In this document: one piece after another, positions 36,353-44,668 of the stretch
Position numbering within the stretch: the stretch's first letter is position 1
Layout: the number at the start of each line of letters is the position of its first letter
Assembly: GCF_000425945.1 (NCBI RefSeq)
Contig: NZ_AUEK01000006.1
Location: 558,001-622,000 of the forward strand
Reading direction: 5' to 3'
DNA: 64,000 bases
Origin: Candidatus Solirubrobacter pratensis
Lineage (GTDB): Bacteria > Actinomycetota > Thermoleophilia > Solirubrobacterales > Solirubrobacteraceae
Translations under genes and position numbers: made by a program
The notes under the pieces: generated by a model
What the model was told of the DNA's origin: nothing
The model's input: only the letters and a program-made list of their open reading frames with translations
Database searches by the model: none

Positions 36353-36377
36353 CGGATCCTGCACAGCGCAGGATCCG
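36353..36377. promoter_or_regulatory. Hairpin in divergent sigma/secreted-protein promoter
   Basis: CGGATCCTGC (36353-36362) pairs perfectly with GCAGGATCCG (36368-36377) around a five-base loop. It lies in the middle of the 75-base gap between the sigma factor gene and the divergent secreted-protein gene, where a regulator site or 5'-leader hairpin is expected. Confidence 0.45.
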
Positions 36378-36402
36378 CCCGCCCGCGGCATCTCCTTGAT
36401 CT

Positions 36403-36822
36403 ATGACACGAATTCTCGCACCGGCCGTACTTGCCGCCGTGGCCATCGCGGCGGCCCCCGCGCAGGCGCACACGCCCAAGCCGAAGCCCCATCCCAAGCC
36501 GGACCGCTGCACGCCCCACCGCTACATCGGATTCGACGCCCGCGGCCTGCTCGTCTCCCAGACGCTCACCCAGACGGCGGGGGCCGGCACCGCCACCCGT
36601 GCCGACGACCGCTACAGCGGCACGCTGACGGTCGACGTCAAGCGCGCCAACCACCGGGCGCCGGACGGCGTCCAGACCTACACGCTCGACAACGACCGCG
36701 TGCGCTTCGGCAGCGCGGACCCCAAGGCCGGCGACCGCGTCAAGCTCCACGGGAAGCTGGCGCGCAAGGGCTGCGACCCGGCGCTCGACGTCAACCGCAT
36801 CGTGTTCAAGGAGGCGCGCTGA
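36403..36822 (+). CDS. Small secreted protein of unknown function
   Basis: 139 residues with a signal peptide (ILAPAVLAAVAIAAAPAQA). The mature protein begins with a Lys/Pro/His-rich stretch (TPKPKPHPKPDR) and continues as a predicted beta-rich domain with two cysteines (DRCTPH, KGCDPA). A segment GDRVKLHGKLARKGC suggests an OB-like fold of DUF5666 type, but this is weak. No ribosome site is visible; the message may be leaderless. It is divergent from the sigma factor gene and could be its target. The stop overlaps the next gene. Confidence 0.72.
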   Translation: MTRILAPAVLAAVAIAAAPAQAHTPKPKPHPKPDRCTPHRYIGFDARGLLVSQTLTQTAGAGTATRADDRYSGTLTVDVKRANHRAPDGVQTYTLDNDRVRFGSADPKAGDRVKLHGKLARKGCDPALDVNRIVFKEAR

Positions 36823-37487
36823 CCGGCGGCCGCAACCTGGCTCGGCTCGCGGCCGAGGCCGCGAACGCGCCGAGCCCGGGCAGCGCCCTGCGCAGGATCA
36901 CGGCGCTGCGGCGCGAGCTCGAGGAGTTCGAGCGCGCGCAGGTCGCGCTGGCGCTCGGAGACGGCGCGTCGTTCGCGTCGATCGCCCGCAACCTCGGCCT
37001 CTCGCGCCAGGCGGTCCACCGCCGCTACCGCGACCTCGCGCCGCCGTCCGACGACCTGCCGACGCTGCTGCCGGCGCCCGAGGTGCGGCTCGCCCTGCGC
37101 TACGCGCGCGAGGAGGCGTCGATGCTCGGCGCCCCGCTGCTCGGCGACGAGCACGTGCTGCTCGGCCTCCTGCGCGCCACGCACCTGCGGCCGCTCGAGG
37201 AGGCGGGGGCGACGCCGGCGAAGGTCCGCGTCCAGGTGGATGCGATGTCGCCGGGGTCACCGCTGTTCCGGCAGATCGTCTGCCACACGGACATGCGCGC
37301 GGTGCTCGCGGGCCCGGCCGCCGAGGCGCTCGCGCACGGCAGCCACACGATCGAGGCCGAGCACGTGCTGCTCGGCCTGCTGCGTGAGCAGGACTCGCCG
37401 GCGGCGCGGACGCTGCGCGCGATCGGCGTCGACCCCCGCGCGCTGTGCGCGGAGGTCGAGGCGCTCGTCGAGCCCTGGTTGGCCTAG
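36819..37487 (+). CDS. HTH plus double Clp-N-domain protein, probable CTG start
   Basis: 222 residues if read from CTG 36819. The first ~75 residues include a helix-turn-helix (ASFASIARNLGLSRQAVHRR). Two Clp R repeats follow: VRLALRYAREEASMLG...LLGDEHVLLGLLRA and AEALAHGSHTIEAEHVLLGLLRE. This is the substrate-binding module of ClpA/ClpC without the ATPase. No ATG, GTG or TTG occurs before the HTH; CTG overlaps the preceding stop (CTGA) and follows AAGGAGG by four bases. The stop TAG lies inside the left arm of the 173-bp repeat element. Confidence 0.75.
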   Translation: MTGGRNLARLAAEAANAPSPGSALRRITALRRELEEFERAQVALALGDGASFASIARNLGLSRQAVHRRYRDLAPPSDDLPTLLPAPEVRLALRYAREEASMLGAPLLGDEHVLLGLLRATHLRPLEEAGATPAKVRVQVDAMSPGSPLFRQIVCHTDMRAVLAGPAAEALAHGSHTIEAEHVLLGLLREQDSPAARTLRAIGVDPRALCAEVEALVEPWLA

Positions 37488-37655
37488 GAGCCTGTTGATC
37501 TTTCCCCGCCGCGCGATGCGGCACGCCCGCGGCGCCGGATCGGCCGGGTCCGTGCCCAGGAAGACGCACCGGTATGCCTAGGCACGGGCCCGGCACCCGG
37601 CATCCACGGGCGCACCACCTCGCATCGACGGATCAAAGTTCAACATTCTCCTAGG
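37483..37655. mobile_element. 173-bp MITE-like element with 21-bp terminal inverted repeats
   Basis: The first 21 bases (37483-37503) and the last 21 (37635-37655, inverted) match at 18 positions; shared core is CCTAGGAG..TGTTGA.CTTT. Both ends carry the palindrome CCTAGG, so a CTAG target duplication is possible. Inside, an imperfect inverted pair (CCGGGTCCGTGCC / GGCACGGGCCCGG) near 37547-37605 would let the whole element fold into a long hairpin. No coding frame is seen. This is the usual structure of a transposase-less miniature element; a structured RNA is the alternative. It has supplied the stop codon of the ClpN gene. Confidence 0.6.
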
Positions 37656-37667
37656 CCCGGCTCCGGT

Positions 37668-38108
37668 TCAGCCGCCGGGCCCGAGCATGCCGCGGGGCCC
37701 GAGCGGGCCGTTCGGGCCCAGCGGCCCGTCCGGGCCGAGCGACGGGTTGGGTCCGAGGCCTTTGCCGTGCGGGCCGAGCGGGCTGGCGGCGCCGAGCGGA
37801 CCGTTCGGGCCCAGCGGGCCGTTCGGGCCCAGCGGCCCGTCGGGACCGAGCGGCACGGGGCGAGGCACTGCGGGATGGCGGGGCACCGTGCGCGTGCGCG
37901 GGCGTGAGGTCGCGTGCGGGCGCGGGCGCGCCGCGACCGGAGGCAGAGCCGGCGCCGGCGGCACAGCCGCCGGAGGCGAGGTGTACGCCGGGCGCGCGGC
38001 CTGCCGCTCCCGCGAGGCCTTGCTCAACAGGACAGTGGCCGCGACGCCGATCAGCGCTCCCGCCACGGCGGCCGCGAGTGCGAGCCGAAATCGTCCAGAC
38101 ATGGTCAT
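37668..38108 (-). CDS. Membrane-anchored protein with collagen-like LGPNGP repeats
   Basis: 146 residues. One N-terminal membrane helix (FRLALAAAVAGALIGVAATV), a Pro/Ala/Arg linker, then a low-complexity tail with repeats such as PLGPDG, PLGPNG and PLGPHG, giving Gly at every third place in parts (GPLGPNGPLGPNG). Collagen-like stretches occur in some bacterial surface proteins; whether this one forms a triple helix is unknown because only some triplets are regular. Start at 38108, with 38102 as alternative. It is divergent from the MrfA-like helicase gene. Confidence 0.68.
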   Translation of the reverse strand: MTMSGRFRLALAAAVAGALIGVAATVLLSKASRERQAARPAYTSPPAAVPPAPALPPVAARPRPHATSRPRTRTVPRHPAVPRPVPLGPDGPLGPNGPLGPNGPLGAASPLGPHGKGLGPNPSLGPDGPLGPNGPLGPRGMLGPGG

Positions 38109-38203
38109 CCAAGGCTCGCGCCGCACTCGCGCGCGCCGGGCTGGACATCGGAACGGCGCAAACTGGTCCGTCACCTCGGAGGCAGGGCCTAGCATCGGAT
38201 GCG

Positions 38204-40486
38204 ATGGCGATCGTGCGCGACATCCAGCCCTGGGACGCACTGCTCGAGGCGGGGCGCGAGGACGAGCGGCTCGTCCGCGAGGAGATGCAGCACGCTCGCT
38301 TCCCGCGCGTGTCGGCGATCCCGGAGGAGCTGCACGAGGACGTGGCCAACGCGCTGCGCGCCAACGGGATCACCGAGCTGTGGAGCCACCAGGCCGAGGC
38401 CCTGCACGCGGCCTGGGCCGGCCCGACGATCGTCACCACCGGCACGGCGTCCGGCAAGTCGCTGTGCTTCAACCTGCCGACGTTGGACGTCCTCTCGCGC
38501 GACGCGCGCGCCCGCGCGCTCTACCTCTACCCCGCCAAGGCGCTCGCGCAGGACCAGGCGCGCGCCCTGCACGCGCTGCGCGTCCCGCGCGCGCGCCCGG
38601 CGATCTACGACGGCGACACGCCGCGCGAGCAGCGCCAGGCGATCCGCCGGCGGGCGAACCTGGTCCTCACCAACCCGGACATGCTGCACCTTGCGATCCT
38701 GCCCAACCACCCGGCGTGGGGGGACTTCTTCGCGAACCTCGCCGTCGTGGTGATCGACGAGGCGCACGTCTACCGCGGCATCTTCGGCTCGCACGTCGCG
38801 AACGTCATCCGCCGCCTGCGGCGCGTGTGCGAGGCCTATGGCACCGCGCCGCGGATCCTGCTCGCCAGCGCGACGATCGCCAATCCGGGCGAGCTGGCGG
38901 AGCGGCTGACCGGCCTCGACGACGTGACCGTGATCGACCGCGACGGCTCCCCGGGCACCAAGCGCACGGTGGCGATGTGGAACCCGCCGATCACCGACCC
39001 CAAGACCGCGAGCCGCCGCTCCCCGCTCGCCGAGGCGGCGGACCTGCTCGCGCGGCTCGTGTCCGAAGGCGCACGCACGATCGTGTTCATGAAGTCGCGC
39101 AAGGCCGTCGAGTTGATGGCGCACTTCACCAAGCGCAACCTCGAGGACCTCGGCCACCGCGACCTCGCGACGCGGATCGCGCCGTATCGCGCCGGCTACA
39201 CCGCCCAGCAGCGGCGCGAGCTCGAGCACCGGCTGGTCAGCGGCGAGCTGCTCGGCGTCGTGTCCACCGACGCGCTCGAGCTCGGCATCGACATCGGCGC
39301 GCTCGACGCCGCGATCTGCGTCACGTTCCCCGGCACGGTGGCGAGCCTGCGCCAGATGTGGGGCCGCGCCGGCCGCCGCGGGCGCGGGCTCGCGGTCTAC
39401 ATCGCCGGCGAGGACGCGCTGGACCAGTTCTTCTGCCGCCATCCGGACGAGTTCCTGGAGCGCCCGGTCGAGGCCGCGATCCTCGACAACGAGAACGAGC
39501 AGCTCTACGCCGCGCACCTGCTGTGCGCCGCGCACGAAGGGCCGCTGGAGGACGCCGACGCCGAGACGCTGGGCCCGCGCTGGCGGGCGTTCGCGGAGCA
39601 GCTCGTCGGCGCGGGGGAGCTGCGCGAGCGCCCTGACGGGACGTTCGTCCCGCGCCGCACCGACGGCTTCCCCGCCGCCGAGGTCTCGCTGCGCAGCGCG
39701 TCCCGCGACAACGTCGCGATCATCGACACCGAGTCAGGGGAGCTGATCGGCAACGTCGACGCCGGCCGCGCGCCCTCGACCGTGCACGAGGGCGCGATCT
39801 ACCTCCACGGCGGCCGCCAGTTCGAGGTCGCCGCGCTCGACCTGCACGACAGCCGCGCGCTCGTGCACAAGTTCAGCGGCGACTGGTACACCCAGCCCAA
39901 GCGCGAGACCCATACGGAGATCGACCGGCTGATCGCCCGGCGCGAGACACTCGGCGTGCGGCTGAGCTTCGGCACCGTCGTCGTGACCGATCAGGTGCTC
40001 GCCTACCAGCGCAAGCGGCTCGCCGACCACGAGGCGGTCGACCTGGTCGCGCTCGACCTGCCGACCACCTCGTTCGTCACGCAGGCGCTGTGGTACGAGA
40101 TCTCGCCGCAAGTACTGCGCAGCGAAGTGCCCTTGGAGAAGCTCCTCGGCGCCCTGCACGCCGCCGAGCACTCGCAGATCGCCGTCCTGCCGCTGCTCGC
40201 GATGTGCGACCGCTGGGACATCGGCGGCCTCAGCACCAACCTGCACGTCCAGACCGGCGGCCCGACGATCTTCATCTACGACGGGCACCCCGGCGGGATC
40301 GGGATCGCCCGCCGGGGCTATGAGGCCTTCGAGCAGCTCGTCGACGACGCGCACCGCCTGGTCAGCGAGTGCCCATGCGAGAGCGGGTGCCCGTCGTGCG
40401 TTCAGTCGCCGAAGTGCGGCAACCTCAACGAGCCGCTCGCGAAGGCCGGCTGCGTGGAGCTGATGGGGAGGATGCTCGCGGCTTAG
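38204..40486 (+). CDS. MrfA/YprA-like DEAD-box helicase with C-terminal zinc site
   Basis: 760 residues. SF2 helicase motifs: TGTASGKS (I), VVIDEAHVY (II), LASATIANP (III), STDALELGIDIG (V), QMWGRAGRRG (VI). The C-terminal DUF1998-type region ends with the four-cysteine cluster CPCESGCPSC...KCGN. This is the build of MrfA of Bacillus, a helicase for excision of mitomycin crosslinks. The partner exonuclease MrfB is not in the window. ATG at 38204 gives the family start. The last four bases overlap the convergent VOC gene. Confidence 0.9.
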   Translation: MAIVRDIQPWDALLEAGREDERLVREEMQHARFPRVSAIPEELHEDVANALRANGITELWSHQAEALHAAWAGPTIVTTGTASGKSLCFNLPTLDVLSRDARARALYLYPAKALAQDQARALHALRVPRARPAIYDGDTPREQRQAIRRRANLVLTNPDMLHLAILPNHPAWGDFFANLAVVVIDEAHVYRGIFGSHVANVIRRLRRVCEAYGTAPRILLASATIANPGELAERLTGLDDVTVIDRDGSPGTKRTVAMWNPPITDPKTASRRSPLAEAADLLARLVSEGARTIVFMKSRKAVELMAHFTKRNLEDLGHRDLATRIAPYRAGYTAQQRRELEHRLVSGELLGVVSTDALELGIDIGALDAAICVTFPGTVASLRQMWGRAGRRGRGLAVYIAGEDALDQFFCRHPDEFLERPVEAAILDNENEQLYAAHLLCAAHEGPLEDADAETLGPRWRAFAEQLVGAGELRERPDGTFVPRRTDGFPAAEVSLRSASRDNVAIIDTESGELIGNVDAGRAPSTVHEGAIYLHGGRQFEVAALDLHDSRALVHKFSGDWYTQPKRETHTEIDRLIARRETLGVRLSFGTVVVTDQVLAYQRKRLADHEAVDLVALDLPTTSFVTQALWYEISPQVLRSEVPLEKLLGALHAAEHSQIAVLPLLAMCDRWDIGGLSTNLHVQTGGPTIFIYDGHPGGIGIARRGYEAFEQLVDDAHRLVSECPCESGCPSCVQSPKCGNLNEPLAKAGCVELMGRMLAA

Positions 40487-40911
40487 GAGGCGGGCACGGG
40501 CGCCTGCTGCACGAGCCGGAAGTTGTTGCCCGACGGATCGTGGAACGCGGCGTCGACGCCGTACGGCCGCTCGGACGGCTCCTCCGAGAACTCGACGCCG
40601 CGCGCCTTGAGCTCCTCGTAGGAGGCGCGGCAGTCCTCGGTCTCGAGGAACAGGCCGCCGGCGGCGCCCCTGGCCATCAGGTCGAGGATCTTCTGGCGCG
40701 TGTCCTCTTCGAACACCGGCGGACCGGGCACCGCCATCAGCACGAGGGAGATGTCGGGCTGCGACGGCGGGCCGACGGTCAGCCAGCGGAAGTCCGGGAT
40801 CTCCGGAAGGGACACGTCGGCGCGGACCTCCCAACCGAGCTTCTCGGTGTAGAAGGCGAGCGCCTCCTCCTGGTCGTGCACCCATACGTTGACGGTCGCG
40901 AGCTTGATCAT
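40483..40911 (-). CDS. VOC-family (glyoxalase-fold) protein
   Basis: 142 residues. VNVWVHDQEEALAFYTEKLG is the typical first strand-helix and DAAFHDPSGNNFRLVQQ the last. Probably a dioxygenase- or glyoxalase-like enzyme or resistance protein of unknown substrate. ATG 40911 was chosen over an upstream TTG at 40920. It lies ten bases after the AraC-type gene on the same strand; AraC/VOC pairs are common in actinobacteria and suggest ligand-induced expression. Confidence 0.87.
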   Translation of the reverse strand: MIKLATVNVWVHDQEEALAFYTEKLGWEVRADVSLPEIPDFRWLTVGPPSQPDISLVLMAVPGPPVFEEDTRQKILDLMARGAAGGLFLETEDCRASYEELKARGVEFSEEPSERPYGVDAAFHDPSGNNFRLVQQAPVPAS

Positions 40912-40921
40912 GCGCCCCAAC

Positions 40922-41365
40922 CTAACCCGGCGTCACGGCGCTGTCTTCTCGAAACGTGCTGGATCGCGGCCGCCCGTACGCGCGCAGCATGCAGGAGGGA
41001 ACGATCGCGCGCGAGGCGGCCGGCGGATGGTCCGCGCGATACGCCGTCGGGGGACGCCCGTACGCGCGCGTGAAGCTCGTCGTGAACGAGCCGACGCTGC
41101 GCAGCCCGACGCTGAAGCAGATCTCGGCGACGCTCCAGTCCGTGGTCACCAGCAGCTCGGCGGCACGCTGGAGCCGGCGCGTCAGCAGGTACTGGTGCGG
41201 GGACTCGCCGAACTCGCGCCGGAACTCGCGGCTGAAGTGCGCGCGAGAGAGGCGCGCGGCGGCCGCCATGTCGTCGACGTCCAGCGCCTCGCGGTAGCGC
41301 GCGTCAGCGAGCGCCTTGGCGCGGAGCAGGTGGCGGGCCGGCGGGACAGGGTTCACCCCGCCCAT
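40922..41365 (-). CDS. AraC-family regulator, short form
   Basis: 147 residues: essentially only the two helix-turn-helix units (LDVDDMAAAARLSRAHFSRE; WSVAEICFSVGLRSVGSFTT followed by YGRPPTAYR), with no sensing domain. The C-terminal 30 residues are longer than usual. ATG at 41365 overlaps the end of the M23 peptidase gene by 13 bases, and the VOC gene follows after ten bases, so all three may share a message, with the AraC protein most likely controlling the VOC gene. Confidence 0.87.
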   Translation of the reverse strand: MGGVNPVPPARHLLRAKALADARYREALDVDDMAAAARLSRAHFSREFRREFGESPHQYLLTRRLQRAAELLVTTDWSVAEICFSVGLRSVGSFTTSFTRAYGRPPTAYRADHPPAASRAIVPSCMLRAYGRPRSSTFREDSAVTPG

Positions 41366-42234
41366 GCTTGCAGCTGGGGCAACGGGTCGATCGGCGGCGA
41401 GGCCTTGGAAGCCCACCAGCCGCCGGGCCAGATCTCGAAGTGCAGGTGCGGGCCCTCGGACTCTCCGGTGTTGCCGACCGAGGCGATCCGCTGGCCGGCG
41501 GCGACCGGCTGGCCCGTCGCGACCAGCGTCGAGCCGTCCTGGAGGTGCATGAAGACGTAGTCGCGACCGTCGTCGCCATTGATGACGACGTAGTGGCCGG
41601 CGCCCTCGGCCTGGTAGGCGACCCAGTGCACGGTGCCGGCGCGCGGCGACACGACCGGCGTGCCCTCGGCGGCGGCGATGTCCTGGCCCTGGTGCACGTG
41701 GCCGCTGCGCGGTGCGCCGAAGCGCGAGTCCGGGCCGCCGAAGCTGTACGCGCCCTGCACCGGGAACACGCCGCCGGCGATGACCGCGGCGACGGCGGGG
41801 GCCGGCGGCGGCGGCGCGACCACCGCGAGCTTCGCGCGCTCGTAGACCCGCGCGCCGCCGCCTTCGACGACCAGCCGCGCGGTGTAGCTTCCCGCCGCGA
41901 GCGGCTTCGTGCTCCAGCGCACGCTGATCCCGTGGCCGGCGCGCACCAGCCCGAGCTTCGCCCGCACCGCGGCCTTGCCGGGAGCGAGGATGTCGACGCG
42001 CGCCCGCACGCGGCCGGACGCGCCCGCCGTGCGGAACGCGAACGTCACCGGCTTGCCGGGCGCGATCGACGCGGGCGCCACGGCGAACCCGCGCGCCGAG
42101 AGCAGCTTCGCCTGTCCCGCCGGCGCGCCGCCGGTCTCCGGTGCCGCGATCGCGCCGCCGCTGGCGTCGGCGAACGCGGGGGCGCAGCACAGCGAGAACC
42201 AGAGCGTCGTCAGGACGGATATCCGGCGCATCAC
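41353..42234 (-). CDS. Secreted M23-family (LytM-type) metallopeptidase
   Basis: 293 residues with a signal peptide (VLTTLWFSLCCAPAFA). The middle (~45-140) is a beta-rich domain with Ala/Arg content. The C-terminal M23 domain shows HVHQGQDIAA (HxxxD zinc ligands), GHYVVIN and GPHLHFEIWPGG (HxH). It would cut peptidoglycan cross-bridges or, if weakly active, regulate other hydrolases. Start at 42234, or one codon later. The 3' end overlaps the AraC gene. Confidence 0.9.
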   Translation of the reverse strand: MMRRISVLTTLWFSLCCAPAFADASGGAIAAPETGGAPAGQAKLLSARGFAVAPASIAPGKPVTFAFRTAGASGRVRARVDILAPGKAAVRAKLGLVRAGHGISVRWSTKPLAAGSYTARLVVEGGGARVYERAKLAVVAPPPPAPAVAAVIAGGVFPVQGAYSFGGPDSRFGAPRSGHVHQGQDIAAAEGTPVVSPRAGTVHWVAYQAEGAGHYVVINGDDGRDYVFMHLQDGSTLVATGQPVAAGQRIASVGNTGESEGPHLHFEIWPGGWWASKASPPIDPLPQLQAWAG

Positions 42235-42300
42235 GTCCTACTGTCGGCGCGGCGACGGATCTTGTGAAGCCGTGCAGGAGATCCTGCGGCGGCGCCGACG

Positions 42301-44346
42301 CTACGCGCCGACGCCGTGGACGACGCGCAGTGCCGGAGGCGTCGCATCGCGCGCCGTGCCGCGCTCGCGGATCAGGCGCGTGGCCGCGTCGGCCGGCAGC
42401 GGCCGTGAGAGGTAGTAGCCCTGCGCGTAGTCGCAGCCGAGCGCCTCCAGCTGGCGCCAGGCGTCCTCGCTCTCGACGCCCTCGGCGACGACGCGCAGGC
42501 CGAGGTTGTGGGCGAGGTCGATCGTGGAGCGCACGATCGCGGCGTCGGACGCGTCGACCGCCATCTCCATCACGAACGACTTGTCGATCTTGATCACGTC
42601 GACCGGCAGCCGCTTGAGGTTGGCCAGCGACGAGTAGCCGGTGCCGAAGTCGTCGACCGAGAGCGTCAGCCCGATCTGGCTGAGCCGCGCGAGCGTCGCC
42701 TCGGCACGCGCCGGGTCGGTCATCAGCATGCTCTCGGTGATCTCGAGCTCCAGCTGCTCGGCCCTGACGTCCCAGCGCGCGAGCAGGCGCGGGATCTCAA
42801 CCGCGAGATGCGTGTCCAAGAATGACCGGGCCGAGAGATTGACCGCGATCGTCAGCTCCAGCCCGTTGTCGCTCCACTCGCGGATCTGGCGCAGCGCGAC
42901 ATCGAGCACGTGCGAGGTGAGCGGCGTGATCAGACCGGTCTGCTCGGCGATCGGCACGAACTCGCTCGGCCCGACGATCCCGAACTCGGGGTGATCCCAG
43001 CGCGCCAGCGCTTCGACGCCGACGATCCGGCTGGACCGCAGGTCGGCCTTCGGCTGGTAGTAGAGCGTGATCTCGCTCTGGTTGATGGCCGAGCGCAGGC
43101 CGCCGGCGAGCGCGAGCCTGCGGGGAGAGTGGCGGTCCAGCTCGGGCTCGAAGATCGCGTAGCCGCGGCCGCTCTGCTTGGCCGAGTACATCGCGATGTC
43201 CGCGCGCTGGTTGAGCGTCTCGACGTCCTCGCCGTGGACGGGATGCAGCGCGATGCCGACCGACGCGTCGATCTCGAGCCGCATGCCCTCGAGGACGAAC
43301 GGCTCGCGCAGGGCGACGAGCAGCTCGCCGGCGACGGCGGTCGCGTCCTGGCTGGTGGCGACACGCGGGAGCAGCACGCCGAACTCGTCGCCGCCGAGGC
43401 GCGCGACCGTGTCGGAGTCGCGCAGCGTGGCCTGCAGGCGGCGCGAGACCTCCTGCAGCAGCAGATCGCCGTGGTGGTGGCCGAGCGTGTCGTTGATCTC
43501 CTTGAAGTGATCGAGGTCCATGATCATCACGACGGCGGACTCGCCCGAGCGGCGCGAGGAGCGGATCGCCTGGTCGATGCGGTCACGGAAGAGCTCGCGG
43601 TTCGGCAGGCCGGTGAGCGCGTCGTGGAGCGCCTGGTGCTCCTTCGCGATCGCCTCGCTGCCGCCGCGGTGGACCGCGAACAGCGGCAGGAAGAGCAGCG
43701 CGATGGCCGGCAGGCTGAAGTCCGCGGCGAGCACCACGACAGGCGCGAGGCCGAGCATGAGCCCCGCCGTCGCGCACTGGAAGAAGATGTCCTCGGCGAG
43801 ATATCGCCACAGGCTCAGGCGCTGGGCGAAGGCGATCACCGTCGCGACCAGGCCGGTGTTGCAGATGAAGAAGACGGTCGCGGCGAGCAGGATGCCGATC
43901 AGGTCCGCCGGGACCAAGTGGGGCTCATGCGCACGTGGGAGACCGGTCGTCGCCTTCAGCACCAGGCCGGAGGCGGCGATCGTGATCCCGTACTGCGCGA
44001 TGTTGAACGCGACCTTCTTGGGCGGCTTGCGGCGGATGCCGTCGGCCAGCAGGTTCGCGCCGGCGAGCGCCACGAAGGACGCGAGCGGGCCGGCGGCGAG
44101 CATCGTCGCCATCGCGAAGGTGGTCGAGGTCGTGACCTCGCCCTCGGCGCCGCGCGTGAACACCTTCAGCGGGACGAACTCGCCGATGAGCGCGAAGACC
44201 GCGAAGATCGCGACCTCCGGCGACAACAGCAGCGAGAGGCCGCCCGCGCCGTCGACCCCCAGCCAGACCATGCACGCGCCGCCGATCAGGATGATCGCGG
44301 TCACGTAGAGGTCGAGTGGGTCGAGTCGTTTGGCGCGGGCGCTCAT
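42301..44346 (-). CDS. Membrane GGDEF-EAL cyclic-di-GMP protein
   Basis: 681 residues. The first ~230 form about six membrane helices, a sensing module resembling the MASE type. The GGDEF domain follows with ARLGGDEFGVLL and an inhibitory-site arginine-aspartate pair (RDSD) five residues before it. The EAL domain has GVEALARWDHP, ITESMLM, VDDFGTGYSS and IDKSFV, all catalytic positions intact. Both synthesis and breakdown of c-di-GMP are therefore possible. ATG at 44346. A 29-residue peptide gene with its own terminator lies upstream on the same strand. Confidence 0.93.
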   Translation of the reverse strand: MSARAKRLDPLDLYVTAIILIGGACMVWLGVDGAGGLSLLLSPEVAIFAVFALIGEFVPLKVFTRGAEGEVTTSTTFAMATMLAAGPLASFVALAGANLLADGIRRKPPKKVAFNIAQYGITIAASGLVLKATTGLPRAHEPHLVPADLIGILLAATVFFICNTGLVATVIAFAQRLSLWRYLAEDIFFQCATAGLMLGLAPVVVLAADFSLPAIALLFLPLFAVHRGGSEAIAKEHQALHDALTGLPNRELFRDRIDQAIRSSRRSGESAVVMIMDLDHFKEINDTLGHHHGDLLLQEVSRRLQATLRDSDTVARLGGDEFGVLLPRVATSQDATAVAGELLVALREPFVLEGMRLEIDASVGIALHPVHGEDVETLNQRADIAMYSAKQSGRGYAIFEPELDRHSPRRLALAGGLRSAINQSEITLYYQPKADLRSSRIVGVEALARWDHPEFGIVGPSEFVPIAEQTGLITPLTSHVLDVALRQIREWSDNGLELTIAVNLSARSFLDTHLAVEIPRLLARWDVRAEQLELEITESMLMTDPARAEATLARLSQIGLTLSVDDFGTGYSSLANLKRLPVDVIKIDKSFVMEMAVDASDAAIVRSTIDLAHNLGLRVVAEGVESEDAWRQLEALGCDYAQGYYLSRPLPADAATRLIRERGTARDATPPALRVVHGVGA

Positions 44347-44372
44347 CGCTTGCTGGGGGCAGAGAGAAAAGT

Positions 44373-44400
44373 CGAGGGTGCCCGCCCCTGGGCACCCTCG
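44373..44400 (-). terminator. Intrinsic terminator of the small peptide gene
   Basis: CGAGGGTGCCC (44373-44383) pairs perfectly with GGGCACCCTCG (44390-44400) around a six-base loop. On the minus strand it is followed by ACTTTTCTCTC, a T-rich tract. It lies after the stop of the 29-residue gene and before the GGDEF-EAL start, so it separates the two transcripts. Confidence 0.78.
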
Positions 44401-44436
44401 CCTTCACCACTTACGGCCGTAGCGGACCGTCATCGT

Positions 44437-44526
44437 TCAGCCCCACTTGAGTCCGGCGCCGAGCCCTTCGAGGAAGACGGCGACGACGCCGGCGACGAGC
44501 GCAAGGCGATACATGCGTGCCTTCAT
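44437..44526 (-). CDS. 29-residue hydrophobic peptide
   Basis: ATG at 44526 follows a strong GGAGGT ribosome site with eight-base spacing. The peptide begins MKARMYRLALVAGVVAVF and ends LGAGLKWG: a basic start, a membrane-spanning core and a glycine-rich tail with one acidic residue. An intrinsic terminator follows 36 bases after the stop, so it appears to be a complete small gene. No family is recognised. It could be a membrane microprotein, a toxin-like peptide or a secreted signal; position next to the c-di-GMP gene may be relevant. Confidence 0.62.
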   Translation of the reverse strand: MKARMYRLALVAGVVAVFLEGLGAGLKWG

Positions 44527-44668
44527 TTTGTTGACCTCCGTGTCAATTCGGCTCCCCCCTTGAGAGCCGCTCCAGTCGGGGTTGTCGGTCAGGTCTACGC
44601 CCCAATTGAGCGATTCGACATTTGTTGGAGCGTGCGGTTCGCGGGCCCGGCCGATCACCTTGGTTGCC

